Source: JACJYE01 sp964432875
Lineage (GTDB): Bacteria > Bacteroidota > Bacteroidia > Chitinophagales > Saprospiraceae
Direction: 5' to 3'
NCBI GenBank assembly: GCA_964432875.1
Contig: CAYSPJ010000221.1
Span: 1 to 6,084, forward strand
Length of the DNA: 6,084 nucleotides
The notes under the pieces are model-generated. The model made no database searches and was not told the origin of the DNA. It saw only the letters and a program-made list of their open reading frames with translations. Each line of letters starts with the position of its first letter. Positions within the stretch are counted from its first letter, which is position 1. The translations under genes were made by a program, and so were the position numbers. Shown in pieces: positions 4,891 through 6,084 of the stretch.

Positions 4891-6003
4891 ATGCACATCA
4901 AACCATTTCGGGCCGTATATCCCTGCGTGGAGCGCATCGCTTCAGCCGATGCTTTCTTTAGCTCAATCAAGGAAGATTACAGCGGATACCTGCAAGGCAG
5001 CTTATTTGAGCAATCTGCTCATGAAGTGCTGTATGTCTATCAGATACGCGCTGCGGCGTACTGCTATACCGGGTTATTGGCCTGCGTGGACATACGCGAC
5101 TATCTCGAAGGGCACATCCGCCAGCATGAGCATACCTTGGCGGCCAAAGAGCAAACCCAGTTGTCGCTGCTGACAGCCCGAAAAGCAGCGGTCAAGCCGG
5201 TTTTGCTAGCTTATCCCGCAGTGGAAGCGATCAGCAACTGGGTCAAGGCTTATCTGATTGGCAAAGCGCCTGGTTTTAGCATCGCGCTTGAGGAAGAGGC
5301 TGTTGAAGAGCATTCCTTCTGGGAGGTGAGCGCCGAAGCCGACCTCCTCGAGATTCAACGCCTTTTTGCACAATTTGTGCCCAATACCTATATCGCGGAT
5401 GGCCATCACCGGGCTGCTGCTACGGCCCATTTATATGCCCAGTCCCTGGATGGCGGGCTAGCGGGGCGTTATGACTTGCTGCTCAGCGCTTTTTTCCCTT
5501 CCTCCGACATCGCCATCCTGGATTTCAACCGCGTCGTCCGGGGGTTGAATGGACATACGCCTACGGCTTTCATGGCACAGCTCAGCCGTTACTGCGAGAT
5601 TGAGGTGCTGGCCCAGGCTGCCAAGCCGACGCGCAAACACGAAATCACCATGTTGCTCAAGGGGGAGTGGTACCGCCTGCGCTGGAAGGAAAGCGTCATG
5701 TTATACTATGCCGATGAACCCCTCCTCCTCGATGCCATGCTGCTGGACGAGACGGTCTTTCGCAAGCTGCTAGGCATAGAAGATGTGCGTACAGACCAGC
5801 GCATACATTATGTGGAGGGGCCCAAAGGGCTGGAAGGCATCAGCAGCCAGGTTAATGGGCAGGAGGATAGCGCGGCATTTTGCCTCTACCCCATCCAGCT
5901 GCAGGAAATGATCACCTTGGCTGACTTGGGGCAGGTGCTGCCTCCTAAATCTACCTGGTTTCTGCCGCGCATGAAGAATGGCCTGGTCGTACAGCTTTTT
6001 TGA
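4891..6003 (+). CDS. DUF1015 family protein (ParB/SerK-like superfamily), short Bacteroidetes form
   Basis: 370 residues from the ATG at 4891. A TTG 36 bases upstream is in frame but lies in the terminator T tract, and MHIKPFRAVYP is the normal family start. Landmarks: IKPFRAVYP (3-11); YLEGHIRQHEHTLAAKEQ (71-88), the family's HE-T-KE block; NTYIADGHHRAAATAHLYAQ with ADGHHR at 169-174; and the end PPKSTWFLPRMKNGLVV. The GHHR segment resembles the nucleotide-handling GxRR motif of ParB-fold proteins. In that superfamily SerK and SbnI phosphorylate free serine, and DUF1015 genes often sit beside serine biosynthesis genes, so a serine-phosphate role is plausible but unproven. The usual PYDV segment of long members is missing, as in other short forms. 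No signal peptide is seen, so it is probably cytosolic. No TAnnTTTG promoter fits in the 34 bases after the terminator, so expression may depend on read-through from the upstream RNA unit. No serC or serA gene is within the window. Confidence 0.88.
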   Translation: MHIKPFRAVYPCVERIASADAFFSSIKEDYSGYLQGSLFEQSAHEVLYVYQIRAAAYCYTGLLACVDIRDYLEGHIRQHEHTLAAKEQTQLSLLTARKAAVKPVLLAYPAVEAISNWVKAYLIGKAPGFSIALEEEAVEEHSFWEVSAEADLLEIQRLFAQFVPNTYIADGHHRAAATAHLYAQSLDGGLAGRYDLLLSAFFPSSDIAILDFNRVVRGLNGHTPTAFMAQLSRYCEIEVLAQAAKPTRKHEITMLLKGEWYRLRWKESVMLYYADEPLLLDAMLLDETVFRKLLGIEDVRTDQRIHYVEGPKGLEGISSQVNGQEDSAAFCLYPIQLQEMITLADLGQVLPPKSTWFLPRMKNGLVVQLF

Positions 6004-6084
6004 GCGGCAGATTTGAAGGGGGGGGCGAGCCCATAGCCATCAGGTTAAGCCATAAACAGGCATTTTGTTACTCAATCCTCCTCC
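6004..6084. other. Unassigned 3' flank
   Basis: 81 bases after the DUF1015 stop contain a run of eight G (6018-6025) and no hairpin with a T tract. On the minus strand all three frames close within the first 45 bases from the edge, so a minus-strand gene could end here (for example with codons GAG GAG GAT TGA), but too little is visible to call one. Confidence 0.3.

Noticed and set aside
6018..6025. Run of eight G
   Set aside because: It is a short homopolymer outside any gene, so length error or slippage has no visible effect and no function is suggested.

Overview
The window looks like chromosomal DNA of a Bacteroidota (Bacteroidetes) bacterium, perhaps a moderately GC-rich saprospirian or relative; this placement is inferred. 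Three signs point there. Promoter-like sites match the TTG / TAnnTTTG pattern of that phylum (TACCTTTG before rpmE2, TAACTTTG at 4640-4647). The GlmU-family protein is of the divergent Bacteroidetes type. The DUF1015 protein is the short form (about 370 residues). Most content is ordinary housekeeping, with no tRNA, rRNA, CRISPR array, insertion sequence or phage gene visible.

Left part (1-2302, minus strand): rpmE2 (zinc-free type B ribosomal protein L31) is read from a clear TTG-N18-TACCTTTG promoter. It is followed by two tandem hairpins, the second a rho-independent terminator. Then come a GlmU-family nucleotidyltransferase/acetyltransferase and, after only 2 bases, a spermidine-synthase-like methyltransferase that runs off the left edge. 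I see no separate promoter between the terminator and glmU, so partial read-through may set the ratio of ribosomal protein to cell-wall precursor enzyme.

Middle (2373-3745): a Nudix hydrolase on the plus strand converges on a cytosolic serine esterase of the esterase D type on the minus strand. The esterase start is best placed at 3745, not at the longer possible start.

Right part (3746-6084): a divergent intergenic region carries a perfect 9-bp inverted repeat just after a candidate promoter. It leads to a DinB/YfiT-like protein with an intact His triad. Next comes a 286-base, AT-rich, non-coding stretch (4605-4890) holding a promoter, four back-to-back hairpins, an imperfect 13-base direct repeat and a strong rho-independent terminator that ends only 34 bases before the DUF1015 gene. 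This is the most interesting part of the window. It is either a stand-alone small RNA of about 200 nt or a leader RNA with an attenuator for the DUF1015 gene. The DUF1015 protein carries the ADGHHR motif of the ParB/SerK-like superfamily. The last 81 bases hold nothing I can assign.
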